The notes beneath the pieces are model-generated. The model worked only from the letters and a program-made list of their open reading frames with translations. It made no database searches and was not told the DNA's origin. A stretch of 13,134 bases of DNA from Methylomonas sp. (GTDB lineage: Bacteria > Pseudomonadota > Gammaproteobacteria > Methylococcales > Methylomonadaceae): contig JALSLS010000313.1 of NCBI GenBank assembly GCA_026988195.1, positions 1 to 13,134 on the forward strand, written 5' to 3'. The number at the start of each line of letters is the position of its first letter. Position 1 is the first letter of the stretch. Both the position numbers and the translations under genes were made by a program. Shown here one piece after another: positions 5,391 to 13,134 of this stretch.

Positions 5391-6958
5391 GCTTTCTCCC
5401 CATCAGAGCGCTTGGCTGCTGGGTGGTAACGTACAAACTCTAAATTATCAGCAGTTTTCTTGCGTTTGTCAGGGAATAACGATGCATTCTCACTGATACT
5501 ACAACCATCATTACCAAAGCTAAAACCATTTTGACCTTGGAATGAATGGAAATCTTCCTGACGTAATTCTTCATGACTTGTTGGAATCACAAAACGGTCT
5601 TCATGGTTTGCAATCGCCATATAACGATACATATCATTAACCTGATCTTCAGTTAAACCAACCTCTTCCAATACCGCTAAATCAGTTATACCTTCAACAT
5701 TTTTTGAACGGTAAAAACTACGCATAGCAATCATACGTTTTAAAGCGGCTACGATAGGTTTCTCATCACCTGCAGTAAACATATTTGCCAAATATTTCAT
5801 TGGTAAACGCAGGGTTTCTATACTTGGAATTGCACCGTCAGCCATAGTAGAAAGGTTACCTTGGTCAATTTGTGATTGCACAGGTGACAGAGGTGGCACA
5901 TACCAAACCATGGGTAGAGTACGGAACTCAGGATGTAATGGAAACGCGACTTTCCAGTCCACTATTAATTTACGAATCGGCGATTTACGTGCTGCATCCA
6001 TCCATGATTCAGGAATACCATCTTCTTTAGCCTGTTTAATGACTTCTGGGTCATTAGGATCAAGGAATAAATCAAGTTGTGCTTGGTATAAATCTTGGTC
6101 GTTTTCTACAGAAGCTAACTCTTCAATACGATCAGCATCATAAAGCATTATTCCGTTATAACGAATACGACCCACACAAGACTCAGAACATACAGTCGGC
6201 AAGCCAGACTCTACACGTGGGTAACAACCCGTACATTTTTCAGCTTTGCCTGATTCCCAGTTGTAGAACATTTTCTTGTATGGGCAGGCACTGATACACA
6301 TACGCCAGCTACGACATTTGTCTTGATCAACCAACACAATACCGTCTTCTTCACGTTTGTATAAAGAACCAGAAGGACAAGCGGCAACACAAGCTGGATT
6401 CACACAGTGGTTACACATGCGAGGCAAATACATCATGAAAGTTTGTTCAAACTCACCATATATTTGTTTTTCCATTTCACTAAAGTTGACATCAACACTA
6501 CGGTGTTTAAATTTGCCACCCAGATCATCTTCCCAGTTTGGACCCCACTCAATTTTTTCCATCCGTGAGCCATCAATCAGAGATCGAGGTCTAGCCGTTG
6601 GAGTGGCTTCAACTAACTCACTATTTTGTAAAGTGGCATAGTCATAAGTAAAGGGTTCGTAATAATCATCAATGGTTGGCATGTTGGGGTTCATAAAAAT
6701 ATTCTTTAGAATATTTCTACGACTCCCAGACTTTAATTGCAGTTTGCCATTTTCAAGAACCCAGCCACCATTCCACATTTCCTGATCTTCCCAGTTTTTA
6801 GGGTAACCAATACCAGGTTTTGTTTCGACATTATTGAACCAAGCGTATTCAACCCCTTTACGGTTGGTCCAGACATTTTTACAAGTCACTGAACAAGTGT
6901 GGCAACCGATACATTTATCGAGATTCATTACCAGTGAAAAATTTGCTCTTACTTTCAT
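5387..6958 (-). CDS. narH: Respiratory nitrate reductase, beta subunit (iron-sulfur)
   Basis: Electron-transfer subunit facing the cytoplasm, linking NarI hemes to NarG. The 523 residues (E. coli 512) carry four cysteine groups: C16, C19, C22, C26; C182, C185, C190, C194; C215, C221, C225; and C242, C245, C257, C261. In the third group tryptophan W218 takes the place of the second cysteine (CRSWRMC), the hallmark of NarH that makes it a 3Fe-4S cluster beside three 4Fe-4S clusters. The C-terminal half (FPLHPEFRTLPMVWYVPPLSP) is also characteristic. GGAGA precedes ATG 6958 and lies across the end of narG, three bases away. Confidence 0.98.
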   Translation of the reverse strand: MKVRANFSLVMNLDKCIGCHTCSVTCKNVWTNRKGVEYAWFNNVETKPGIGYPKNWEDQEMWNGGWVLENGKLQLKSGSRRNILKNIFMNPNMPTIDDYYEPFTYDYATLQNSELVEATPTARPRSLIDGSRMEKIEWGPNWEDDLGGKFKHRSVDVNFSEMEKQIYGEFEQTFMMYLPRMCNHCVNPACVAACPSGSLYKREEDGIVLVDQDKCRSWRMCISACPYKKMFYNWESGKAEKCTGCYPRVESGLPTVCSESCVGRIRYNGIMLYDADRIEELASVENDQDLYQAQLDLFLDPNDPEVIKQAKEDGIPESWMDAARKSPIRKLIVDWKVAFPLHPEFRTLPMVWYVPPLSPVQSQIDQGNLSTMADGAIPSIETLRLPMKYLANMFTAGDEKPIVAALKRMIAMRSFYRSKNVEGITDLAVLEEVGLTEDQVNDMYRYMAIANHEDRFVIPTSHEELRQEDFHSFQGQNGFSFGNDGCSISENASLFPDKRKKTADNLEFVRYHPAAKRSDGEKA

Positions 6959-6961
6959 TGT

Positions 6962-9900
6962 TTATTTCTCCGACTCATCAGTGCAAACGTAAGGTGCTTG
7001 CGGCACACCTTCAGGGTTCAGTTGTGCTTCTTTTTCAGCCGTTAAAGGCTCTTCTAGCCACTGAATATCTTGATCATCTAATCTATGCAAGATGACATAT
7101 TCATCACGTTGTGAACCGACTGTTCCATAATAGTTAAAGCCATAACTTAACTGAGCATAACCGCCAATCATATGGGTTGGTTTAACCGTTACACGGGTCA
7201 CACTGTTTAAAATACCACCCCGTTTACCTGTAGTATTAGAGCCTGGTACGTTAATGTGTTTTTCCTGTGCGTGGTACATCATTGCCATACCATCAGGAAT
7301 ACGTTGACTGACAACCACTCGGGCAATTGTTGCACCATTAATATTAAGCGCTTCGATCCAGTCGTTATCTTCCAGACCAATTTTTTCAGCATCAGTTTCA
7401 GATACCCAAAGATGAGGGCCACCACGCGATAAAGTTAGCATGCGATGGTTATCATGGTAGGTACTATGAATACCCCATTTACCATGTGGTGTAATCCAGT
7501 TCAGTTTTAGATGAGGTTTATCACCAATTTTTTCCATCATTTCTTTGGTTGATAACATATCAACCGCAGGTTTATAAGTGCAGAAAGCTTCACCAAAATC
7601 ACGCATCCATTGGTGATCCTGATAGAACTGAGCACGCCCTGTTAAAGTACGGAAAGGGATATGTTCATGGATATTGGTGTAACAGGCGTTATAACTTACT
7701 TTTTCGGATTCAATACCACTCCAGGTGGGTGCAGTAATAATCTTTTTAGGTTGTGCTTTAATGTCACGGAAAGTGATTTTTTCATCTTCACGTGGTAAAG
7801 CTAGGTGAGTATGGTCTACACCTGTTTTCTTACCTAATGCTTTCCATGATCTAACAGCCACTTCACCATTGGTTTCTGGAGCTAATGCAAGAATGGTTTC
7901 ACAAACACTAATATCATCTTCTAAAGATGGCATACCTTTAGAGATACCTTCATCTTTAATGGTGTAATTAATGGCTTTTAGGTGTTCATATTCTTTTTCT
8001 GTATCCCAGTCAATCCCTTTAATATTATTACCTTGTTTAGGTAATAAAGGGCCTAAAGCTGTATATTTTTTGTATGTATTAGCAAAATCGCGTTCTACTA
8101 CTTTTAATACAGGCATTGTTTTACCTGGAATAGGCTCACATTCCCCACGTTTCCAATCTTTAACATCCATTGCTTGAGCAAGCTCTGCAGGGGTGTCATG
8201 TAGAAGTGGTAAAGCCACTACATCTTTTTGAATACCTAAATGCTTCTCAGCTAATTCCGAGAATGATTTAGACAGCGTTTTAAAGATTTGCCAATCAGAA
8301 CGTGACTCCCAACCTGGATCAACAGCTTGTGTCAATGGATGGATGAAAGGATGCATATCAGTGGTATTTAAATCATTTTTCTCATACCAAGTTGCAGTCG
8401 GTAAAACAATATCAGAATAAGCACCTGTTGAATTTAAACGGAAGTTAATATCAACCATTAAGTCCAATTTAGCAATCGGAGCATCTTTATGCCATTTGAT
8501 TTCCTGACCTTCCGCTTCTGGAAGTACATCTTGCATCACACCATTTTGTGCGCCTAGCAAATGTTTAAGGAAATACTCATGGCCTTTAGCACTGCAACCA
8601 ATCAGGTTGGCACGCCAAACAAATAAATTACGTGGGTGATTTTCAGGAGCATCAATATCTTCCGCAGCAAATTTAATATCACCAGATTTTAATTGCTCAA
8701 CTAAATAATCAGATACGCCTTTCTCATCGGTTGCACCTGCAGCTTCAGCATCTTTAACAATATCTAATGGGTTCTTGTTAAAGTGAGGGGCAGAAGGCAA
8801 CCAACCTAAACGTTGAGAGACTACGTTGTAATCAGCTAAGTTATGCCCTTTATAAGCATCGGAAGCTGTTGATGCTAATAAAGCATCAGCTTCTAGTTTT
8901 TCATAGCGCCATTGGTCAGTATGAAAGTAGAAGTAAGTTGTGCCGTTCATATGGCGGGGTGGTTTTTGCCAATCTAAAGCAAAGGCAACCGGCGCCCATC
9001 CTGCTTGGGGACGTAGTTTTTCTTGTCCAACATAATGACACCAACCACCACCACTTTGACCAATACAACCACACATGTGCAGTAGGTTCATAATGGCACG
9101 GTAGTGCATATCATTGTGATACCAGTGATTTAAACCAGCACCCAGGATAACCATTGATTTACCCATGGTTTTCGATGCATTATCAGCAAATTCACGACCA
9201 CTACGGATAATATCAGCTTGCTTCACGCCAGTGATATTTTCAGCCCAAGCGGGTGTATTGGGAATGCTTGCGTCATCATATCCAGAAGCAATACTACCGC
9301 CTAAACCACGATCTAAACCGTATTGAGCAAGCTGTAAGTCAAACACAGTGGCAACTAATACTTCTTTACCATTTAAAGTGACTTTTTTAACCGGCACGTT
9401 ACGCTTCATGGGAACATCAATACCTGATTGAAAATCAGGCATTAATACTTCAACCACATCATCTTTATCAAAAATAAGACTTAAACGAGGTTTAGTGTTT
9501 CTTCTTCCTTTCTTAGAAACTAGATTCCATTTACCTTCTTCGCCCCAACGGAAACCAATTGAGCCATTTGGAGCAATAATATCGCCTGTTTTTTCATCAA
9601 CAACCACTGTTTTCCAATCTGGGTTATTTTCTTCACCCAGAGAGTTATCAAAATCAGCAGCACGAACAAAGCGACCATTAACATAAGATCCATCATGTTC
9701 ATCTAATATAACCAACATAGGCATATCAGTATAAGTACGAGCATATTCTTCAAAATAAGCATCTTGATTATCAATGAAGAATTCTTTTAAGGCAACGTGC
9801 CCCATAGCTAAAAAGATTGCTGCATCTGTCCCTTGTTTAGCGGGCATCCAAAGATCAGCAAATTTAACGTATTCAGCATAATCTGGGGAAATAGCAACGA

Positions 9901-10732
9901 CTTTTGCACCCTTATAGCGAACTTCAGCATAGAAATGTGCATCAGGTGTTCGGGTCATCGGCAGGTTAGAGCCTGCAACCACAATATAGGTAGAGTTATA
10001 CCAGTCAGCCGATTCTGGTACGTCGGTTTGCTCGCCCCAAGTTTGAGGTGAGGCGGGTGGTAAATCACAATACCAATCATAAAAAGATAAAACAGTAGCG
10101 CCAATTAATGATAGGTAACGACTACCCGCCGCGTAACTAATCATTGACATAGCAGGAATAGGGGAGAACCCAGCTATTCTGTCAGGGCCGTGTGCCTTAA
10201 TGGTGTAGATGTTTGAAGCTGCAATAATCTCTGAAACCTCTTCCCAGTCTACACGTACAAAACCACCTAAGCCACGAACGGCTGTGTACTTTTTACGTTT
10301 TTCAGGGTCTTCTTGAATAGCGGCCCATGCCTCTACAGGGTCTTTACCTGTTTCACGTTCCTCTCTATATAAAGAGACTAAACGCTCTCTAATTAAAGGG
10401 TGCTTAACACGTAAGGGGCTGTATAAATACCAAGAGAAGCTTGCACCACGAGGACAGCCTCGTGGCTCATGATTTGGCATATCTGGGCGGGTACGTGGAT
10501 AGTCTGTCGCCTGCATTTCAAAAGCAACTAAACCATTCTTAACATGAATATTCCAAGAGCAACTACCGGTACAGTTTACACCGTGAGTAGAGCGAACTAC
10601 TTTGTCGAAACGCCAACGGTTACGATAACCATCCTCCCATTGGCGGTCTTCATTAGTAACTATGCCATGACCACCAGAAAAGGTAGATTGGACTTTTTTG
10701 AAAAAGTTTAGACGGTCTAAAAAATGACTCAT
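6962..10732 (-). CDS. narG: Respiratory nitrate reductase, alpha (catalytic) subunit
   Basis: Cytoplasm-facing molybdenum subunit that reduces nitrate to nitrite. The 1256 residues (E. coli 1247) start MSHFLDRLNFFKK, the NarJ-binding N-terminal segment; no twin-arginine signal is present, as expected for membrane NarG. The FS0 4Fe-4S cluster ligands are H50, C54, C58 and C93 (the histidine-first pattern special to NarG). The molybdenum ligand is D223 in YDWYCDLPPASPQTWGEQ. Bis-MGD-binding segments follow, for example TPDAHFYAEVRYKGAK and KQGTDAAIFLAMGH. The C-terminal dinucleotide-binding domain (RMLTLSRGGPHLWV, NTTGKRGGILNSVTRVT) is complete. AGGAG lies 9 bases before ATG 10732. Frame and length show no damage. 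It is the first gene of narGHJI, 147 bases from the transporter gene upstream. Confidence 0.98.
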   Translation of the reverse strand: MSHFLDRLNFFKKVQSTFSGGHGIVTNEDRQWEDGYRNRWRFDKVVRSTHGVNCTGSCSWNIHVKNGLVAFEMQATDYPRTRPDMPNHEPRGCPRGASFSWYLYSPLRVKHPLIRERLVSLYREERETGKDPVEAWAAIQEDPEKRKKYTAVRGLGGFVRVDWEEVSEIIAASNIYTIKAHGPDRIAGFSPIPAMSMISYAAGSRYLSLIGATVLSFYDWYCDLPPASPQTWGEQTDVPESADWYNSTYIVVAGSNLPMTRTPDAHFYAEVRYKGAKVVAISPDYAEYVKFADLWMPAKQGTDAAIFLAMGHVALKEFFIDNQDAYFEEYARTYTDMPMLVILDEHDGSYVNGRFVRAADFDNSLGEENNPDWKTVVVDEKTGDIIAPNGSIGFRWGEEGKWNLVSKKGRRNTKPRLSLIFDKDDVVEVLMPDFQSGIDVPMKRNVPVKKVTLNGKEVLVATVFDLQLAQYGLDRGLGGSIASGYDDASIPNTPAWAENITGVKQADIIRSGREFADNASKTMGKSMVILGAGLNHWYHNDMHYRAIMNLLHMCGCIGQSGGGWCHYVGQEKLRPQAGWAPVAFALDWQKPPRHMNGTTYFYFHTDQWRYEKLEADALLASTASDAYKGHNLADYNVVSQRLGWLPSAPHFNKNPLDIVKDAEAAGATDEKGVSDYLVEQLKSGDIKFAAEDIDAPENHPRNLFVWRANLIGCSAKGHEYFLKHLLGAQNGVMQDVLPEAEGQEIKWHKDAPIAKLDLMVDINFRLNSTGAYSDIVLPTATWYEKNDLNTTDMHPFIHPLTQAVDPGWESRSDWQIFKTLSKSFSELAEKHLGIQKDVVALPLLHDTPAELAQAMDVKDWKRGECEPIPGKTMPVLKVVERDFANTYKKYTALGPLLPKQGNNIKGIDWDTEKEYEHLKAINYTIKDEGISKGMPSLEDDISVCETILALAPETNGEVAVRSWKALGKKTGVDHTHLALPREDEKITFRDIKAQPKKIITAPTWSGIESEKVSYNACYTNIHEHIPFRTLTGRAQFYQDHQWMRDFGEAFCTYKPAVDMLSTKEMMEKIGDKPHLKLNWITPHGKWGIHSTYHDNHRMLTLSRGGPHLWVSETDAEKIGLEDNDWIEALNINGATIARVVVSQRIPDGMAMMYHAQEKHINVPGSNTTGKRGGILNSVTRVTVKPTHMIGGYAQLSYGFNYYGTVGSQRDEYVILHRLDDQDIQWLEEPLTAEKEAQLNPEGVPQAPYVCTDESEK

Positions 10733-10764
10733 CGTGATTTTCTCCTGTTAATTTGGTTGTGTGG

Positions 10765-10869
10765 GGCGCAGGCTTTAGTCTCACTGCTATTAAGTTAGCG
10801 GGTTGGTTCATTGAGGTGCAGTGCTTTAGCTTGCTTTATTGCTAAACAGTATAGGCTAAAGCCAGCGCC
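10765..10869. repeat. Folded intergenic element between narK and narG (candidate three-way junction)
   Basis: An outer stem of 14 bp with one mismatch pairs 10765-10778 (GGCGCAGGCTTTAG) with 10856-10869. Inside are two further stems: CACTGC 10782-10787 with GCAGTG 10818-10823, and TTTAGC 10825-10830 with GCTAAA 10841-10846. Together they form a three-way junction that could exist in the narK-narG message (minus strand). It could be a dispersed inverted-repeat element, an RNA processing or stability site, or an attenuator. It ends 33 bases before the narG start. Confidence 0.5.
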
Positions 10870-10879
10870 TCAAACATCA

Positions 10880-12493
10880 TTATGGGTTATAAAACTCACC
10901 ATCTTTACGTAAATAAAACCACCAGTTTATCATGATACAAACTACATAAAAGGCTGCAAAACCCATTAAAGCAACTTCAGGGGTTGTTGCTTTAATTTGT
11001 TCACCAAATACTTTTGGAATATAAAAAGCACCATAAGCGGCTACCGCGGATGTCCACCCTAAAACAGGACCCACTTGCTCTTTAGGGAAAACCTGAGAAA
11101 TAGTTCTAAAAGTAGAGCCGTTACCAATCCCTGTTGCTGCAAATAAAATTAAGAATAAAATTAAGAATGGAACAAAATACTCTTCAGGTGTTGCTGAAGC
11201 GTATGCAGCTTTCATATAGTAAGCAACACCACCCGCACTTAATACCATAACGAATGAACAAATATGAGTCACCCAAGCGCCCCCAAATTTATCAGCAATC
11301 ATGCCGCCAATCGGACGAATTAAAGCACCAATAAAAGCACCCGTCCAAGCATACATTAAAGCACTTGGGCCGTTAGGGTTGACTATATCATGATTCATTA
11401 CTCCGTCAACCATCATATGTTGATAGCCAAAAATAACTTTAATGGCTAATGGAAAGCAAGCTGCAAAGCCAATAAAAGAACCAAAAGTCATGGTATAGAT
11501 AATACTCATCACCCAAGTATGTTTATTATCAAAAATTTTATATTGACGACCTAAACTTTCACCTATTTGTCCGGGAATAATCTTTAATAAAGAAACAGTC
11601 AATGCAATAACGATAAATAAAGCAATTTCCTTAGGGACTTGAAAACCAGATCCGTGCACAGACTCTGGTAGCATTAACCATAGACCAAAAATAGCACTAA
11701 TAAAACCAATTAATAGCATGAAACTAATCATACTAAAACTAACGATGGGGTTTTGCGCTATGGGTGAAACATGCTCAGTCCGAATATTATTCATCCCAAA
11801 CCAGGCAGCAAAAGCTAGCGGAACGAGAAATAATAACCAGATAAACCCTGCATTTTGCAAGTAAGTTTCTGTGCCCGCAGGGATTTTACCTACTAGTGTT
11901 CCTGAAGTTGCTTCAAGAATCATAGGTTCGCCACCCATGGCACCAAAAAGACCAAAGGTCATAGAAAGTGGAATAAGGATTTGCATGGTAGTAACACCAA
12001 AGTTTCCTAAGCCTGCATTCAGTCCAAGAGCCAACCCCTGTACTTTTTTCGGAAAGAAAAAACTGATATTAGACATGGATGAAGCGAAATTACCACCACC
12101 AAAACCAGAGAGTAAAGCTAAAACCTGAAACACCCAAAAAGGTGTGTTCTTGTCTTGTAATGCAATCCCCGCACCTAATGCAGGAATTATTAATAATATA
12201 GTAGTAAAAAATATGGTGTTTCGGCCACCACACAAACGAATAAAGAAACTACTTGGAATACGTAGAGTGGCTCCCGTTAGACCAGCAATTGCCATTAAAG
12301 TGAACAATTGTGATTTTTCATAAGGAAAACCAAGGTTTAGCATTTGTACTGTAATAATTCCCCAGTATAACCACACCGCGAAACCATTTAATAAACTAGG
12401 AATAGAAATCCATAGATTACGATTGGCTATTTTTTTGCCTTCAGACTCCCAAAACGCTTCGTCTTCGACATCCCATTTTTGTAGATCAGACAT
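10880..12493 (-). CDS. narK: Nitrate/nitrite transporter, MFS NNP family (E. coli NarK/NarU-like)
   Basis: Inner-membrane transporter that imports nitrate for NarG and, by family analogy, exports nitrite. Start chosen is ATG 12493, with GAGGGG 5 bases upstream, giving 537 residues; a GTG two codons earlier is too close to that site. Counting from the GTG, the first conserved arginine is R80 (TGATLRIPSSFF) and the second R395 (GALIRPIGG), matching R89 and R305 of E. coli NarK. The long signature at 131-168 includes GGGNFASSMSNISFFFPKK and NAGLGNFG. The second signature is GIGNGSTFRTISQVFP near 457-472. It is longer than E. coli NarK (463) because of a hydrophilic N-terminus of about 25 residues and insertions near 186-215 and 360-380. 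First minus-strand gene of the cluster, probably co-transcribed with narGHJI. Confidence 0.95.
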   Translation of the reverse strand: MSDLQKWDVEDEAFWESEGKKIANRNLWISIPSLLNGFAVWLYWGIITVQMLNLGFPYEKSQLFTLMAIAGLTGATLRIPSSFFIRLCGGRNTIFFTTILLIIPALGAGIALQDKNTPFWVFQVLALLSGFGGGNFASSMSNISFFFPKKVQGLALGLNAGLGNFGVTTMQILIPLSMTFGLFGAMGGEPMILEATSGTLVGKIPAGTETYLQNAGFIWLLFLVPLAFAAWFGMNNIRTEHVSPIAQNPIVSFSMISFMLLIGFISAIFGLWLMLPESVHGSGFQVPKEIALFIVIALTVSLLKIIPGQIGESLGRQYKIFDNKHTWVMSIIYTMTFGSFIGFAACFPLAIKVIFGYQHMMVDGVMNHDIVNPNGPSALMYAWTGAFIGALIRPIGGMIADKFGGAWVTHICSFVMVLSAGGVAYYMKAAYASATPEEYFVPFLILFLILFAATGIGNGSTFRTISQVFPKEQVGPVLGWTSAVAAYGAFYIPKVFGEQIKATTPEVALMGFAAFYVVCIMINWWFYLRKDGEFYNP

Positions 12494-12533
12494 GTTCACC
12501 CCTCTTTGATTATTTATAATAATTCTGCCATAA

Positions 12534-12539
12534 ATTATA
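12534..12539 (-). promoter_or_regulatory. Candidate -10 box of the narK (narGHJI) promoter
   Basis: On the minus strand a perfect TATAAT ends 40 bases before ATG 12493, giving a leader of about 35 bases. No good -35 hexamer is found 17 bases upstream (TAGGTT), as is usual for activator-dependent promoters. TACTTCC at about 12574-12568 is one base off a NarL heptamer. No FNR site is seen at the expected distance. Confidence 0.4.
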
Positions 12540-12605
12540 CGCTTATTATTTTAATTAACCTAGAGGAAGTAAGGGATAAAGGGAGGAGAATTAGTACCAT
12601 ATTTG

Positions 12606-12635
12606 TTGTTAATCCATTTTTTTTTAGGTTACAAT
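12606..12635 (+). promoter_or_regulatory. Candidate rubredoxin promoter
   Basis: TTGTTA (12606-12611) and TACAAT (12630-12635) are 18 bases apart. Transcription would begin near 12642 with a leader of about 50 bases. The promoter is divergent from the narK promoter, and the two lie within about 100 bases. Confidence 0.35.
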
Positions 12636-12640
12636 TCGCT

Positions 12641-12671
12641 ATGGTTTTGATTTTTTAACCATGTTTTTTTT
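12641..12671 (+). terminator. AT-rich hairpin plus T-run in the rubredoxin leader
   Basis: ATGGTT (12641-12646) pairs with AACCAT (12657-12662) around a 10-base loop and is followed by G and eight T. It has the shape of a weak intrinsic terminator, yet lies just upstream of the rubredoxin start, so it could be an attenuator or may be chance in AT-rich DNA. Confidence 0.25.
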
Positions 12672-12693
12672 AATGTAATTTAAAGGTTCAAAA

Positions 12694-12861
12694 ATGGCAC
12701 AATATAAATGTAAAACTTGCGGACATATCTATGATGAAGCTGTAGGTGACCCTAAAAGTGGAATTCCTGCTGGTACTGCTTGGGCAGATGTTTCTGATGA
12801 TTGGGAATGTCCAAAATGTGGTGCTGCAAAAGTGATGTTTAAGAAAATTATTGGTAGTTAG
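12694..12861 (+). CDS. Rubredoxin
   Basis: Small cytoplasmic one-iron electron carrier of 55 residues. The four iron-binding cysteines are C6 and C9 (CKTCG) and C39 and C42 (CPKCG). Typical rubredoxin residues include HIYDEAVGDP at 11-20, the IPAGTAW turn at 24-30 and DDWECP at 35-40. Length and order are normal for the family. ATG 12694 has AAAGG 7 bases upstream. Partners could be a rubredoxin-dependent oxygen- or NO-detoxifying flavoprotein or an alkane-type oxygenase, but none is in the window. It is divergent from the nitrate cluster, so a link with NO or oxygen handling is possible but not shown. Small AT-rich gene, complete, with no sign of damage. Confidence 0.95.
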   Translation: MAQYKCKTCGHIYDEAVGDPKSGIPAGTAWADVSDDWECPKCGAAKVMFKKIIGS

Positions 12862-13076
12862 CTCTTAAACTTGGCCAAGGATGGCTTTCTATATTGACCT
12901 ATAAATATGAGTCTTGGGTAATTATTCACCCAACAACCCCGCATTAATTAATCCCCCTCTTTTTCCTTTAGACAAAAGCATTATTTAATTAAACCATACG
13001 CTGGTTAGGTAGTGGGTTAAATGTGTGTAATATAAAAATAATAGAATAAGAAAGCAATTTGTAGCATTATACTTTC
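12862..13076. other. Gap after rubredoxin; one small hairpin and a possible IS end
   Basis: No gene is seen. TTGGGT (12914-12919) pairs with ACCCAA (12928-12933) about 53 bases past the rubredoxin stop; no T-run follows it, so its role as terminator is doubtful. GGTTAGGTAGTGGGTTAA at 13003-13020, some 57-74 bases before the transposase start, is about where the left terminal repeat of an IS1-like element would lie, but its partner is outside the window. Confidence 0.35.
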
Positions 13077-13134
13077 ATGAAATATTATCAAGAAATAACC
13101 TGTCCTAACTGTAAGAATAACAACCTAATGAAAT
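13077..13134 (+). CDS. IS1-family-like transposase, N-terminal fragment cut by the window edge
   Basis: Only 19 residues are visible: MKYYQEITCPNCKNNNLMK. CPNC is the first half of a zinc ribbon, and the wording resembles the N-terminal DNA-binding (InsA-type) part of IS1-family transposases from gammaproteobacteria. No clear Shine-Dalgarno sequence is present. The frame is open to the end of the window. Identification rests on a short match and could also be another zinc-ribbon transposase or regulator. Confidence 0.5.
   Translation, partial: MKYYQEITCPNCKNNNLMK

Noticed and set aside
5910..6641. Several plus-strand frames of 71-94 codons opposite narH
   Set aside because: They are antisense to highly conserved iron-sulfur coding sequence and have no ribosome binding sites or protein-like composition.
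9520..9702. 60-residue hydrophobic-start minus-strand frame inside narG
   Set aside because: It is an alternate-frame shadow of the conserved narG coding sequence and has no start signal of its own.
12507..12520. TTGATTATTTATAA resembling half of an FNR site
   Set aside because: Only the left half matches, and it lies inside the predicted narK leader, where it could not act as an activator site.

Overview
The window looks like an AT-rich gammaproteobacterial chromosome segment carrying a respiratory nitrate/nitrite reduction locus. The NarG and NarH sequences are very close in wording to the enterobacterial/pseudomonad enzymes. The nitrite reductase is the copper type (AniA-like, class II NirK), and short palindromic repeats and small inverted-repeat elements fill the gaps between genes. 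I cannot name the genus; sulfur- or methane-oxidising gammaproteobacteria with partial denitrification are plausible sources, but that is inference.

Nearly everything is on the minus strand, so the locus reads from right to left. A NarK-type nitrate/nitrite transporter (about 12.5-10.9 kb) is followed by a 147-base structured gap. Then come narG, narH, narJ and narI (10.7-4.2 kb), spaced by 3 bases, a 4-base overlap and 8 bases, clearly one operon. A repeat-filled gap follows, then a hemerythrin-like di-iron protein (3.9-3.4 kb). A second repeat-rich gap contains a MITE-like element with an apparent 8-bp target duplication. Next is nirK (2.9-1.7 kb), interrupted by a one-base frameshift in a short G run, and then a second nitrate transporter of the NarK1/NasA kind (1.6-0.2 kb). 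On the plus strand at the right end are a complete small rubredoxin gene (12694-12861) and the first 58 bases of what looks like an IS1-type transposase reading off the window.

Together the genes describe nitrate uptake and nitrite exchange (two NarKs), nitrate to nitrite at the inner membrane (NarGHI, matured by NarJ), and nitrite to NO in the periplasm (NirK). A hemerythrin that could bind or sense NO/O2 lies between them. No NO reductase, N2O reductase, NarXL/FNR-type regulator or molybdenum cofactor gene is visible here. The most noteworthy points are the nirK frameshift exactly at a G5 run with all copper ligands intact on both sides, the three different inverted-repeat elements in the intergenic gaps, and the possibly leaderless hemerythrin gene.
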